The position numbers and the translations under genes were made by a program. From JAMOBE01 sp039908285 (GTDB taxonomy: Bacteria > Pseudomonadota > Alphaproteobacteria > Rhodospirillales > Rhodospirillaceae): a stretch of 12,883 bases of DNA. The notes below the pieces were generated by a model. It was not told the origin of the DNA and ran no database searches. It was given only the letters and a program-made list of their open reading frames with translations. The DNA is taken from contig JAMOBE010000102.1 in the NCBI GenBank assembly GCA_039908285.1, positions 1-12,883 on the forward strand, in the 5' to 3' direction. Below, one piece after another: positions 1 through 7,807 of this stretch (position 1 is its first letter; each line of letters starts with the position of its first letter).

Positions 1-2
1 GG

Positions 3-188
3 GCGCATGCGATATTGTTGCTCGATGACGGGATGTCGGCGCCGGACGTGGCCCGGGTCATGTACGTGGACGATGACACGGTCTATCAGTGGCACCGGCG
101 GTGGGGCGAGGGTGGAGCCATGCGGTTGTCCGAGTTCGGGTGGAAAGGCTCGTCTCCGCGACTGTCGCCGGCACAGCAGCAGTTCTAA
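3..188 (+). pseudogene. IS630-type transposase, N-terminal fragment (5' cut by window, 3' broken)
   Basis: Reading frame 3 is open from the window edge to a TAA at 186-188. It encodes a helix-turn-helix region of the kind found at the N-terminus of IS630-family transposases: LLLDDGMSAPDVARVM, then VDDDTVYQWHRRWGEGG, then a FGWKG...PRLSPAQQ stretch. The expected DDE catalytic domain is absent. The family frame stops just where an inverted-repeat element begins at 179, and that element supplies the stop codon, so the gene was probably interrupted by it or by a deletion at that point. The start lies upstream of the window. It cannot encode an active transposase. Assignment rests on family resemblance from memory; a resident gene with a related HTH is a less likely alternative. 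Confidence 0.6.
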
Positions 189-290
189 TTATGGCCATCT
201 GGAGGGAAATTAGCGGGCTTCCGCCCGCACCAGACCGGGGATCGGGGCGGTAGCCCCGAAAGTCGTCTGGCGGCTCATAATTAGAACTGC
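179..290. mobile_element. MITE-like element with 15 bp terminal inverted repeats
   Basis: GCAGTTCTAATTATG at 179-193 is repeated exactly inverted at 276-290. The 112 bp between the outer ends hold two compact hairpins: 213-228 (GCGGGC, loop TTCC) and 242-259 (TCGGGGC, loop GGTA). There is no coding capacity. Short length, perfect terminal repeats and internal stem-loops fit a non-autonomous (MITE-like) element. The outermost GC/GC pair could be repeat or a 2 bp target duplication; no TA duplication typical of IS630/Tc1 is evident. It lies 15 bp beyond the panC stop. Read on the minus strand, the 213-228 hairpin is followed by TAATTT and might help end panC transcription. Confidence 0.6.
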
Positions 291-305
291 CCCCTCCCCT
301 CCCCT

Positions 306-1172
306 TCACGCCACGGGAATGTTGTCGATGAGCCGTGTCGAGCCGAGCCAGGCGGCGACGATGACCCGGGCGGGACGGGTGGCGGCCGCCGCCGTGGACA
401 GCGGCGCCAGAGTCTCGGCGTCACGAACCTCGAGATAGTCGATGCTGGTGAAGCCGGCCGCGACAAGACGGGCTCGGCCGTCCGCCGTCGCCGCGTCGAT
501 GGGCTCGCCGGCCTTCACCGCCGCCGCCACCGCGCTCAAAGCGGCGTACAGCGCCGCCGCCTGTCGCCGTCCCGCCGGGTCCAGATAGGCATTGCGGGAC
601 GACATCGCCAGTCCGTCGGCCTCGCGCACCGTGGGCACGCCGTCGACGGCCACCGGAATATCCAGGTCCCGGACCATGCGCCGGATCACCTGGAGCTGCT
701 GGTAGTCCTTCTCGCCGAACAGCGCCACGTCGGGAAGAACCTGCAGCAGAAGCTTGGCCACCACCGTCGCCACGCCGGCGAAGTGCCCGGGGCGGAAATC
801 CCCGCACAGCCCTTCGGACACGCCGCTCACCGTCACCGTGGTGGCGAAACCGGGTGGGTAGATCTCCGCGACGCCGGGCGCGAACAGCAGATGGGCACCG
901 GCCGTGGCCAGCAGGGCGCGGTCGCCCTCCTCGCGGCGGGGGTAGCGCTCGAAGTCCTCATTGGGGCCGAACTGCATCGGGTTGACAAAGATCGACACCA
1001 CCACCCGGTCGACCCGCCGCCCGGCCTCGCGGACCAGGGTGAGATGGCCATCGTGCAGCGCCCCCATGGTCGGCACCAGCCCCACCTTCAGGCCAAGACG
1101 GCGCCACTCCGCCACCTGCCCGCGCACGGCCTCAACCGTCCGGATCACCGGCAGTCCGGCACCTTCGCTCAT
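306..1172 (-). CDS. panC: Pantoate--beta-alanine ligase (pantothenate synthetase)
   Basis: This cytoplasmic enzyme joins pantoate and beta-alanine with ATP to make pantothenate, the precursor of coenzyme A. The 288-residue product has the usual family length. It shows the PTMGALHDGHL segment with the HxGH ATP motif at residues 40-43, FVNPMQF at 62-68, the GEKDYQQLQVI segment at 153-163 and the KMSKS-like MSSRN at 190-194. I chose the ATG at 1170-1172 because the family homology begins right after it and GGGGGAGGAAG lies just upstream as a ribosome binding site. The frame stays open further upstream but that part is antisense-like low-complexity sequence. It is the last gene of a leftward cluster, 70 bp after the acidic stress-protein gene. 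No panB is in the window. All key motifs look intact. Confidence 0.96.
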   Translation of the reverse strand: MSEGAGLPVIRTVEAVRGQVAEWRRLGLKVGLVPTMGALHDGHLTLVREAGRRVDRVVVSIFVNPMQFGPNEDFERYPRREEGDRALLATAGAHLLFAPGVAEIYPPGFATTVTVSGVSEGLCGDFRPGHFAGVATVVAKLLLQVLPDVALFGEKDYQQLQVIRRMVRDLDIPVAVDGVPTVREADGLAMSSRNAYLDPAGRRQAAALYAALSAVAAAVKAGEPIDAATADGRARLVAAGFTSIDYLEVRDAETLAPLSTAAAATRPARVIVAAWLGSTRLIDNIPVA

Positions 1173-1242
1173 GGCTCTTCCTCCCCCGCTCTCCGCCCGC
1201 CGGATTATGTCGGGTCGGAGGCGGCGGTGGAAGAGTCTCCGT

Positions 1243-1635
1243 TCAGTCCTTGTCTTCTTCGTCCTCGGCCAGGTCCAGGTCCTCGTCCTCGTCCTCGTCC
1301 TCGTCCAGGCCTTCGTCCCGCAGGGCCTCCAGGTCTTCGAGGCTGATGGCGCCATGGCGTTCCATGATGGCCTCGACATCCGGCGCAACGACGTCGTCGG
1401 CCCGTGCCGCCACCAGCGTCTTGCCGAGCCGGGCCGCCTCGGCATAAAGCTCGGCGTCCTCCAGGGAGAGGCCCCGGTCGAGCAGGTCCTCCATGATCTC
1501 GTCCTCGTCCGCGTCGTCACTGGCGGAGTCGAGAATCTCCACGTCGTCCTCGTCGCAACCGGCCTCGATCAGGTCGACGATGACCTCGCGGGCCACCGTG
1601 GGTTTGTCATAGGCGCTGATGATGCTTGAGATCAT
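1243..1635 (-). CDS. Small acidic protein with YflT-like general-stress domain
   Basis: The predicted protein has 130 residues and is strongly acidic. Residues 1-38 look like a beta-alpha-beta opening (SSIISAYDKPTVAREVIVDLIEAG, then DVEIL). Residues 53-97 carry a pattern typical of YflT/general-stress-17M type domains: RGLSLEDAELYAEAARLGK followed by TLVAARADD and MERHGAI. The C-terminal tail (about 109-130) is nearly all Asp and Glu, encoded partly by a GTCCTC tandem repeat at 1279-1306. There is no signal peptide or membrane segment, so it is probably cytoplasmic. GGGGAGG sits just before the ATG. It lies 28 bp after the maltokinase-like gene on the same strand, suggesting cotranscription. 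Function is unknown; the domain call is by pattern resemblance only. Confidence 0.75.
   Translation of the reverse strand: MISSIISAYDKPTVAREVIVDLIEAGCDEDDVEILDSASDDADEDEIMEDLLDRGLSLEDAELYAEAARLGKTLVAARADDVVAPDVEAIMERHGAISLEDLEALRDEGLDEDEDEDEDLDLAEDEEDKD
1279..1306. repeat. GTCCTC hexamer tandem repeat, about 4.7 copies
   Basis: Four perfect GTCCTC units (1279-1302) plus GTCC. On the minus strand they encode alternating Asp and Glu at about residues 111-119 of the acidic stress-like protein. Unit changes would keep frame and lengthen or shorten the acidic tail by two residues each. Confidence 0.9.
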
Positions 1636-1663
1636 GGGTATACCTCCCCAGATAGGGTGACAC

Positions 1664-3250
1664 TCATGGGCGGTCCCCCAGCAGGGACTGCAACCCCGCC
1701 AGCGGAATGGCCAGGAGATCGGGCCGGTGCACCATTTCGTGGGCCACCTCGTAGAGCGTCTTTTCCAGCAGAAACAGGTCGAGGAGCGACTCCGTGACCC
1801 GGGTGTCCGTCGGCACGCTGGGACAGCCGCTCACCATGTCGCACCAGCCGCCGAGGAACGCCGCGCCGGCCGCAAGCTGCCACTGGCCGAGACGGCCTTC
1901 GCTCACCCGCTGCCCGGTGCCGGAACGATGGCTGTGACGCACCACCGCCACCGCGTAGTCGATGGAGCGCAGCACGCCGGCCACGTCCCGCAGCGGCGAG
2001 TGCTTGGCCCGTCGGAACGACAGAGGGCGCATCGGCTCGCCCTCGAATCCGGCGATATAGGTGTCGCTTCCCACCACCAGCACCTGGCCCAGGTGCAGAT
2101 CGCCATGGCAGCGGGTCTTGACCGGGTCCAGGTGGTCGGGGACCAGGGCGGAGATGCGCTCCATCAGATCCCTCTCCCGCCGCAGCAGCAGCACGGCCCG
2201 CACCCGCGCCGCATCGGGAAGATCGGCCCTGGCCCGCCGCAGGTCCCGCATCACCGTGCTGGCCGCATCGCGCATCGACTCCTGCCAGACATACAGCTCG
2301 TCCTCGCTCACCGGTTCGGCGGCAAAGGCGGGATCGTCGGTGGCGATGGACAGCGCCCGGTGAAACTCACCCGTGCGCTGGCCCAGGCGGCGCATCAGCG
2401 CCACATGGCGGAAGCGCTCGGGATCGTCGCTGGTGGTTCCGGTCAGATGGTTGATGGCGCACGACCACGCGTCTCCCTGGTTCGGGACATAGGCGTGCAG
2501 GAGACAGAGGACCGTCCGACACCCGTTTTCGGCCACGTACTCGAGGGCGCCGAGCAGGGGCGGCGTATTGGCATACCCCGCCACCTCGGTCAGAAAACGC
2601 CCCACCTCCAGCTCGGGGTGGGGGCCGGGGGTGACCTTGCGATAGGCCTTGAGGACAGCGCGATCGCCAAGCCGCAGGGTCGTGTTGGAGCGCTCGACGG
2701 CGGGACGGCGCACGGGCTGCCGCGCGGCGTCCACCGCCAGCCTGGCATACGCCGAGGTGTGGTGGAAGGCGAGGCCGGGACATTTCTCCGCCCGTCCCAT
2801 GGCCGCGACCAGCTCGCTGACGACGCGATCGTCGGCCAGGGCGTCGTAGAGAAGACCGCTCCGACCGGCCCAGGTGACCCGGGTCAGGGCGAACGGGGCA
2901 AGCCTTTGTTCCTCCCGGCTGCCGGGTTCGGTCAGGGACACGGCGATCGGCAGGAAATAGAGCTGCCTGTCGTCTCCCGGCCGCTCGACCCACACCTGTG
3001 CCAGCAGAACCGGCGCCAGCAGAACCGATCCGGGCCCGCCGATGGCAAACGGAACCGAGGGCCCAAGCGAGACCTTGAGTCCGCCGGCCCCATTCCGCCC
3101 GGGGATCCAGCTCCGGCCGGCAAGAAACCGTGGCAGGACCTCCTTCTCGAAGGAGCTTCGCGCCACGCCGGTCATCAGGCTGGTCCAGCCGTCCGTCAGC
3201 ACGAGAACGGTCTCATCCCGCAGCAATGCGTCGTCACCACTTATGGTCAT
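1664..3250 (-). CDS. Maltokinase-like protein (Mak/Pep2 family), altered metal-binding motif
   Basis: Maltokinases phosphorylate maltose to maltose 1-phosphate, the substrate of GlgE for alpha-glucan synthesis; many proteobacterial forms are fused to trehalose synthase (TreS). This 528-residue stand-alone protein has the Mak layout. An N-terminal cap domain (about 36-155) comes first, then a kinase fold with Lys201 in VLKAYRK, GEFHRAL at 294-300, the catalytic-loop motif HGDLHLGQVL at 382-391, FEGEP at 402-406 and RRAKHSPLRDVAGVLRSIDYA at 413-433. The family motif is normally DFEGEP; here residue 401 is Gly (codon GGA, 2048-2050), so the usual Mg-binding Asp is missing. The N-terminal family motif around QRWF is also changed (GRSWIPGR). 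Activity is therefore uncertain: it may be a divergent or inactive kinase. The ATG at 3250 follows GGGAGG. No TreS, GlgE or GlgB is in the window. Confidence 0.85.
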   Translation of the reverse strand: MTISGDDALLRDETVLVLTDGWTSLMTGVARSSFEKEVLPRFLAGRSWIPGRNGAGGLKVSLGPSVPFAIGGPGSVLLAPVLLAQVWVERPGDDRQLYFLPIAVSLTEPGSREEQRLAPFALTRVTWAGRSGLLYDALADDRVVSELVAAMGRAEKCPGLAFHHTSAYARLAVDAARQPVRRPAVERSNTTLRLGDRAVLKAYRKVTPGPHPELEVGRFLTEVAGYANTPPLLGALEYVAENGCRTVLCLLHAYVPNQGDAWSCAINHLTGTTSDDPERFRHVALMRRLGQRTGEFHRALSIATDDPAFAAEPVSEDELYVWQESMRDAASTVMRDLRRARADLPDAARVRAVLLLRRERDLMERISALVPDHLDPVKTRCHGDLHLGQVLVVGSDTYIAGFEGEPMRPLSFRRAKHSPLRDVAGVLRSIDYAVAVVRHSHRSGTGQRVSEGRLGQWQLAAGAAFLGGWCDMVSGCPSVPTDTRVTESLLDLFLLEKTLYEVAHEMVHRPDLLAIPLAGLQSLLGDRP

Positions 3251-3379
3251 GGCCTTTTGCCTCCCACCCGTCGGTGCAAGCCATCAACGCCCATGTCCGG
3301 GGTCGGTTCCTGGCCACGAAGGGGGAGTGCGGGGTCTCGCTGGGGGCAAGCCTATCGCGCCCATCATCGACGATGCCGC

Positions 3380-3406
3380 TTGACGCGGCGGCGTTTGGGC
3401 CATACT
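3380..3406 (+). promoter_or_regulatory. Candidate sigma-70 promoter for def-fmt
   Basis: In the 195 bp gap between the divergent mak-like and def genes, TTGACG (3380-3385) is followed after 15 bp by CATACT (3401-3406). The spacing is short but the matches are fair, and the site lies about 40 bp before def. No clear opposing promoter for the mak-like gene was recognised. Confidence 0.35.
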
Positions 3407-3445
3407 TCCAGGGGTACCACAACGGTATCGACGAAACGTCAGGCC

Positions 3446-3970
3446 ATGACGATACTCCCCATCATCGAGGTCCCCGACCCCCGGCTTAAACTGAAGGCGG
3501 CACCGGTCGACCGCGTCGACGCGGCGGTGGTGCGGCTGATGGACGACATGCTGGAGACCATGTATGTGGCCCCCGGCATCGGCCTCGCCGCGCCGCAGGT
3601 GGGGGTCGCGCGGCGGATCATCGTCGTCGACCTCGCCGACAAGGACGAGCCCAGGCGCCCCCTGCGCATGGTCAATCCCGAGGTGGTGTGGGCCTCGGAG
3701 GATCTCTGCGTCTACAGCGAGGGCTGCCTGTCCGTTCCCGAACAGTTCGCCGACGTCGAGCGGCCGGAGCGGATCCGGGTCCGCTATATCGATCACCACG
3801 GTGCGGTTCAGGAGATCGATGCCGACGGTCTGCTGGCCACCGTGCTCCAGCATGAGATCGACCACCTGGAGGGCATCCTGTTCCTCGATCATCTGTCAAA
3901 GTTGAAACGGGACATGCTGGTGCGCCGGGTGCAGAAGGCCCGCAAGGGCCGGCAGACGGAGGCCCTGTAG
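3446..3970 (+). CDS. def: Peptide deformylase
   Basis: It removes the formyl group from the N-terminal methionine of new proteins, acting with a divalent metal (usually Fe2+) near the ribosome exit. The 174-residue protein has all three family motifs: GIGLAAPQVG at 44-53, EGCLSVP at 92-98 with metal ligand Cys94, and HEIDH at 136-140 with His136 and His140 as ligands and Glu137 as catalytic base. Length is normal for the bacterial enzyme. The ATG at 3446 places MTILPII at the usual family N-terminus; the ribosome binding site is weak (only an AGG a few bases upstream). The gene is followed after 4 bp by fmt, the enzyme that adds the formyl group it removes, a very common pairing. Confidence 0.97.
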   Translation: MTILPIIEVPDPRLKLKAAPVDRVDAAVVRLMDDMLETMYVAPGIGLAAPQVGVARRIIVVDLADKDEPRRPLRMVNPEVVWASEDLCVYSEGCLSVPEQFADVERPERIRVRYIDHHGAVQEIDADGLLATVLQHEIDHLEGILFLDHLSKLKRDMLVRRVQKARKGRQTEAL

Positions 3971-3974
3971 CCCG

Positions 3975-4937
3975 ATGGCCCCCGATGCCAGCCCCGGCGA
4001 CACCGGCTCGGATCAGCGGCCACGCCTGCGGATCGTGTTCATGGGCACGCCCGACTTCGCGGTAACCATCCTCGAGGCGCTCGTGGCCCGGCATGACGTC
4101 GTCCGCGTCTACAGCCAGCCGCCGCGCCCGGCCGGCCGCGGGCAGAAGGAGCGGCCGAGCCCGGTGCACGAGACCGCGATCCGCCACGGCATCCCGGTGC
4201 ACACTCCCACGTCCCTGAAAAGTGCCGAGGAACAGGCCATCTTCGCTTCCCTTGGCGCCGACGTCGCCGTGGTGGCGGCCTATGGCCTCCTCCTGCCGCC
4301 GGCGATTCTGGAGGCGCCGCGACTCGGCTGTCTCAACGTTCACGCCTCGCTGCTGCCGCGCTGGCGGGGGGCGGCGCCGATCCACCGGGCGGTGATGGCC
4401 GGCGACACGGTGAGCGGCGTCACCATCATGCGCATGGATGCCGGCCTGGACACCGGCCCCATGCTGCTGACCGAGGAGGTGGCCCTCGGCGATACCACCA
4501 CCGCAGGCAGTCTCCACGACCAGCTCGCCGAGGTGGGAGGCCGCCTGATCGTTGCCGCCCTGGACCTGCTGGCGACCGGAACCCTGGTGGAGAGGCCGCA
4601 GCCGGAGCACGGCGTCACCTATGCCGCCAAGCTGAAAGCCGACGACGGCCGACTGGACTGGCGGCGACCGGCGGTCGAGCTGGCGGCGATGGTGCGTGGC
4701 CTCTCCCCCTGGCCGGGCGCCTGGCTGGAGCACGCGGGGATCCGCATCAAGGTCCTGTCCGCGGTCGCCGCTCCCGGCGTCGGAGCCGCGGGCACGCTGC
4801 TGGACGACCGCCTGACGATCGCCTGCGGCGTCGGTGCGCTGCAACTGACAACGGTACAACGCTCCGGCCGCAACCCAATGGACGGCGCCGCCTTTCTCCG
4901 CGGCTACCCTCTGGCGATCGGTACGATCCTGGAATGA
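3975..4937 (+). CDS. fmt: Methionyl-tRNA formyltransferase
   Basis: It transfers a formyl group from 10-formyltetrahydrofolate to initiator Met-tRNA, marking it for translation initiation. The 320-residue product has the N-terminal formyltransferase domain (RIVFMGTPDFA at 19-29; the SLLPRWRGAAPI loop at 125-136) and a C-terminal domain from about 220. The catalytic triad is present as Asn121, His123 and Asp159, matching Asn106/His108/Asp144 of the E. coli enzyme with a constant offset of 15. That offset shows about 15 extra N-terminal residues before LRIVFMGT. The ATG at 3975 is the only good start near def, but a later non-ATG start is possible. It is probably cotranscribed with def. A truA gene, often next in alphaproteobacteria, is not present. 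Confidence 0.97.
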   Translation: MAPDASPGDTGSDQRPRLRIVFMGTPDFAVTILEALVARHDVVRVYSQPPRPAGRGQKERPSPVHETAIRHGIPVHTPTSLKSAEEQAIFASLGADVAVVAAYGLLLPPAILEAPRLGCLNVHASLLPRWRGAAPIHRAVMAGDTVSGVTIMRMDAGLDTGPMLLTEEVALGDTTTAGSLHDQLAEVGGRLIVAALDLLATGTLVERPQPEHGVTYAAKLKADDGRLDWRRPAVELAAMVRGLSPWPGAWLEHAGIRIKVLSAVAAPGVGAAGTLLDDRLTIACGVGALQLTTVQRSGRNPMDGAAFLRGYPLAIGTILE

Positions 4938-4991
4938 TACGGTTTCCAGAAAATCCGGGGACCTTCCGAAAAGCTTACGAGGGCTCCCGAG

Positions 4992-5984
4992 TTGACGAAC
5001 GATGCCGCTTACCATCGATTGTTCTCCCACCCGATCATGGTCGAGCACCTGGTGCGCGCGTTCGTGCCCGAGGCCATGGCTGCTGGCATGGACTTCTCCC
5101 GGATGGAGCGGGTCAACGCCAAATTCCACGGCCGCCGAGGACGCCGCCGTGAAGGTGACGTGATCTGGCGCCTGCCGATCCGCGGCGGAGGGGACGTCTA
5201 TCTGTACCTGATGCTCGAGTTCCAATCGCGGAGCGATTGGTACATGGTCGTGCGGATCATGGTCTATGTCGGCCTGCTGTGGCAGCAGATTATCAACGAG
5301 CGAAAACTAAAAGCCGGTGAACACCTGCCACCGGTTCTGCCCATCGTGCTCTACAATGGCGATCCCCGATGGAGCGCACCGGTCGCCCTCGCCGACCTGA
5401 TCGCGCTGCCACCCGACTCACCGCTCTGGCATTGGCAGCCGCACCTCCGCTATTATCTGTTGGATGAGGGGTCATTTCCCGGCGACGAGCTGGCCCGCCG
5501 GGAGGGTTTGGCGGCGCTGCTGTTTCGACTGGAGACCAGTCACGAGCCTGGGGAACTGCTGGACGTGGTCGACGAGGTGGTCGGCTGGTTTCGCCAGCAT
5601 CCCGGCTACGACGCGCTCAAGCGGGTCTTCACCGAAGTGGTGCACCAGGCGATGCGCGGTCCGGAAGACCAGGACATGACGGTTCTTCTTCCCGACGACA
5701 TGTTGGAGATCAGAGCCATGTTGGCGACAAAGGTTGAGAAATGGCAGCAACAGTGGTTCGCCGAAGGCAAGGCCGTGGGCGAAGCCAGGGGCGAAGCCAG
5801 GGGCGAAGCCAGGGGAAAGGCCGGCATCGTGCTCCGCCAGCTTCGTCGGAAGTTCGGGACGCTGTCTCCTGAGATTGAAGATCGCGTACGAGCCGCCAGC
5901 AGCGAGCAGTTGGACGATTGGAGTGAGCGCCTGCTGGATGCCCGCACGTTGGAGGACGTGTTCGATGAGCCCACGACGCACTGA
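4992..5984 (+). CDS. Rpn/YhgA-like PD-(D/E)XK nuclease (Transposase_31 type) with DUF4351-like tail
   Basis: Rpn proteins are nucleases reported to promote RecA-independent recombination; members are scattered through genomes and often mobile. Of 330 residues, 1-100 hold the nuclease core: YHRLFSHPIMVEHLVRAF, then EGDVIWRL with Asp56, and YLYLMLEFQSR with Glu76 and Gln78, which together make the D...ExQ active-site pattern of this family. Residues 114-125 contain the conserved PIVLYNGDPRW-like segment. A GEAR tetrapeptide tandem (263-274) links to a C-terminal segment (about 277-328, RQLRRKFGTLS...) resembling DUF4351. The start is TTG at 4992, preceded by GAGGG eight bases upstream; no in-frame ATG lies at the family N-terminus. 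It begins 54 bp after fmt in the same direction and may be read from that operon. It appears intact. Confidence 0.88.
   Translation: MTNDAAYHRLFSHPIMVEHLVRAFVPEAMAAGMDFSRMERVNAKFHGRRGRRREGDVIWRLPIRGGGDVYLYLMLEFQSRSDWYMVVRIMVYVGLLWQQIINERKLKAGEHLPPVLPIVLYNGDPRWSAPVALADLIALPPDSPLWHWQPHLRYYLLDEGSFPGDELARREGLAALLFRLETSHEPGELLDVVDEVVGWFRQHPGYDALKRVFTEVVHQAMRGPEDQDMTVLLPDDMLEIRAMLATKVEKWQQQWFAEGKAVGEARGEARGEARGKAGIVLRQLRRKFGTLSPEIEDRVRAASSEQLDDWSERLLDARTLEDVFDEPTTH
5778..5813. repeat. Three tandem 12 bp units inside the rpn-like gene
   Basis: GGCGAAGCCAGG occurs three times back to back, encoding GEAR x3. Units are a multiple of three, so copy-number change stays in frame. Such charged Gly/Glu/Arg repeats are common between the nuclease core and DUF4351 tail of this family. 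Confidence 0.9.
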
Positions 5985-6022
5985 CGGAGCGACAGGGTTA
6001 GGCTTTGCCCAATGTGAAAAAT

Positions 6023-6051
6023 GGGGGGATGGATAAGAGGTTGATCCCTCC
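6023..6051. terminator. Weak hairpin between convergent genes
   Basis: GGGGGGAT (6023-6030) can pair with ATCCCTCC (6044-6051), with one G-U pair and a 13-base loop, between the ends of the rpn-like gene and the radical SAM gene. There is no T-run on either side, so a termination role is only a guess. Confidence 0.25.
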
Positions 6052-6076
6052 CTTGCAACGTCTCCGCCATGAAAGT

Positions 6077-7807
6077 TCAGTGAACATCGCTCTTTCCCTG
6101 TCGATACGCGCATCGGCGACAAAAATCCGGCTGTTGCCTCAGGTAAGAGCGCACGAAATTCCTAAATCCCTCGTCCTCAACGATGTCCGCATATGGTGTC
6201 GTAACCAGGTTTTGTCGGCCCATGATCGTGGCATCATGAGGTCCGATACAGCACGGCATCAGGTACCCATCCGCTGATACTGCCGGCATCAATAGAGGGG
6301 AGAAGCAATATTTGTCATTCTGTTGATTTGAGACGGAAATTGAAATATTTGGATACTTTTCAGAAAAACCATCCTTCATTACATGCACGCTCTTCATTTC
6401 ATCTTCATCTAGACGAAGATCAACCGCACCGTAGTCAGAGAGAAAATCTATCAGCACATTGTAGGTACCCATGTTGTTCAAAGCAGCCAGTGTCGTTGGC
6501 ATGTCGTGAACGTTCATCTTGCTGAGAGTGTAGGAAATAAAAAATATGCAATCCAGGCTCTTCATCGAAAAAATTGCATCGATCAAACGATGAAAATCAG
6601 TTCCTGACCGCGTGCGCTCAGCGAGATCCTGGTCCATTGAATCAAGAGACACGCCAAGTCTGTCAACTCCAGCCGATACCAATTCATTATAATAGTCATT
6701 GTCTTTAACCATGGCATTTGTTATTATCTGAATAACGTCAAATTTCCGTGAAGCCTTGGCGATACGTACGATGTCGATCAGGTCCGGGTTCAGCGTCGGC
6801 TCTCCGATCCAGGTAAGGTTGCAGAGATGTATGGACGGAAGATGTTCTACGATGCGTCTGAAAGCGGCAGACTTCATGTGGTGATTATTCCATGCATTAT
6901 CTTTTACAGCCACGCTGCGTGGGCATCCGGGACATTTCAGGTTGCAGGCACTTGATACTTCGATATTTATGCCGTCGAGCCGGTCGGGAATTATTGAAAC
7001 AAAAGCATTCTCTGCCTCCACGAAATCTCGCCTCATCCAGTGCAAGCCGCCACGAGTTGTCGCCGAAGCCCGGGCAAGGTCCGGTGAGAGCGCCGATGCT
7101 GCAGAGAGTTCCCTCAGGGCATCCTCGTATTGGTCCATCTGCAAATACAAACCACCAAGTTCGTGATGGAGCTCTGGCTTGCCATGATAAATAGATATCG
7201 CACGACGCAATATGGAAACAGCCTCATCAGCTCGTTCCAATTTCATCAGGATGGAGCTGATAGTTGTAATCGCATCATGTCTGCTTGGGTTTATTTTTAC
7301 GGCAATCTCAGCGAACACCAGGGCTTCATCGGGCTGTCCTGCCTGCTCAAGGCTTACAGCGCAGTTGTAGTTGGCGTCGAAGTTTTCCGGATCAATCGCG
7401 CACGCCTTTCGATACCATTCCGCAGCCCGAATGAAATCACCGGCAAGATAACTGATGCCCCCGAGGTTTATGTGCGAGAGCAGAAAATTCTCATCATACA
7501 TTATCGCCTTCAAGAAATGATCAGATGCCTTGTCATTGACACCTAGAGAAAGAAAGCAATTACCCACATTGTGATGAAGCTCGCAACTGCCCCCTCCCAG
7601 TGAAAATATCCGTTCATATATTTCTATTGCTTCTTTCCATCGGCGCCGTTTGCCAAGCACAGCACCATAAATGTTGAGCGCGCCTATATGATCTGGCTCT
7701 TCACGAAGAAGGTCCAGAACCGAGCATTCTGCCTCGTCGAAGTGCCCTTGATGAAAAAAACGGAGCGCCTCGGCATGCGACCGTCCCATTCCAACCATCC
7801 TTTTCAT
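6077..7807 (-). CDS. TPR-repeat radical SAM protein with SPASM/twitch-like C-terminus
   Basis: About 576 residues from the ATG at 7805-7807. The N-terminal ~270 residues form a chain of tetratricopeptide repeats (for example AEWYRKACAIDPENFDANYN and ELHHELGGLYLQMDQYEDAL). Then follows a radical SAM domain with CNLKCPGC (Cys288, 292, 295), IGEPTLNPDL, and SLDSMDQ. The C-terminus has Cys501, CC at 519-520 after ADGYLMP, and CRRC at 563-566, enough for one auxiliary Fe-S cluster. The enzyme likely cleaves SAM to modify a bound protein or small molecule; TPRs suggest protein binding. Substrate is unknown. Other starts are possible: TTG at 7834 or ATG at 7789, the latter preceded by AAAAGG. Base composition is visibly AT-richer than all neighbours, suggesting acquisition. 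It is transcribed away from the riboswitch-controlled cluster, so it is not clearly part of it. Confidence 0.88.
   Translation of the reverse strand: MKRMVGMGRSHAEALRFFHQGHFDEAECSVLDLLREEPDHIGALNIYGAVLGKRRRWKEAIEIYERIFSLGGGSCELHHNVGNCFLSLGVNDKASDHFLKAIMYDENFLLSHINLGGISYLAGDFIRAAEWYRKACAIDPENFDANYNCAVSLEQAGQPDEALVFAEIAVKINPSRHDAITTISSILMKLERADEAVSILRRAISIYHGKPELHHELGGLYLQMDQYEDALRELSAASALSPDLARASATTRGGLHWMRRDFVEAENAFVSIIPDRLDGINIEVSSACNLKCPGCPRSVAVKDNAWNNHHMKSAAFRRIVEHLPSIHLCNLTWIGEPTLNPDLIDIVRIAKASRKFDVIQIITNAMVKDNDYYNELVSAGVDRLGVSLDSMDQDLAERTRSGTDFHRLIDAIFSMKSLDCIFFISYTLSKMNVHDMPTTLAALNNMGTYNVLIDFLSDYGAVDLRLDEDEMKSVHVMKDGFSEKYPNISISVSNQQNDKYCFSPLLMPAVSADGYLMPCCIGPHDATIMGRQNLVTTPYADIVEDEGFRNFVRSYLRQQPDFCRRCAYRQGKSDVH

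Noticed and set aside
1173..1520. N-terminal extension of panC to 1520
   Set aside because: The extension overlaps the acidic stress-like gene in another frame and lies outside the PanC family; a good ribosome binding site precedes the ATG at 1172.
1727..3445. Long plus-strand frame leading into def
   Set aside because: It is antisense to the maltokinase-like gene and joins def in frame by chance; the deformylase family begins at the ATG at 3446.
3672..5225. 517-codon minus-strand frame
   Set aside because: It is antisense to def, fmt and the start of the rpn-like gene, all of which have intact motifs.
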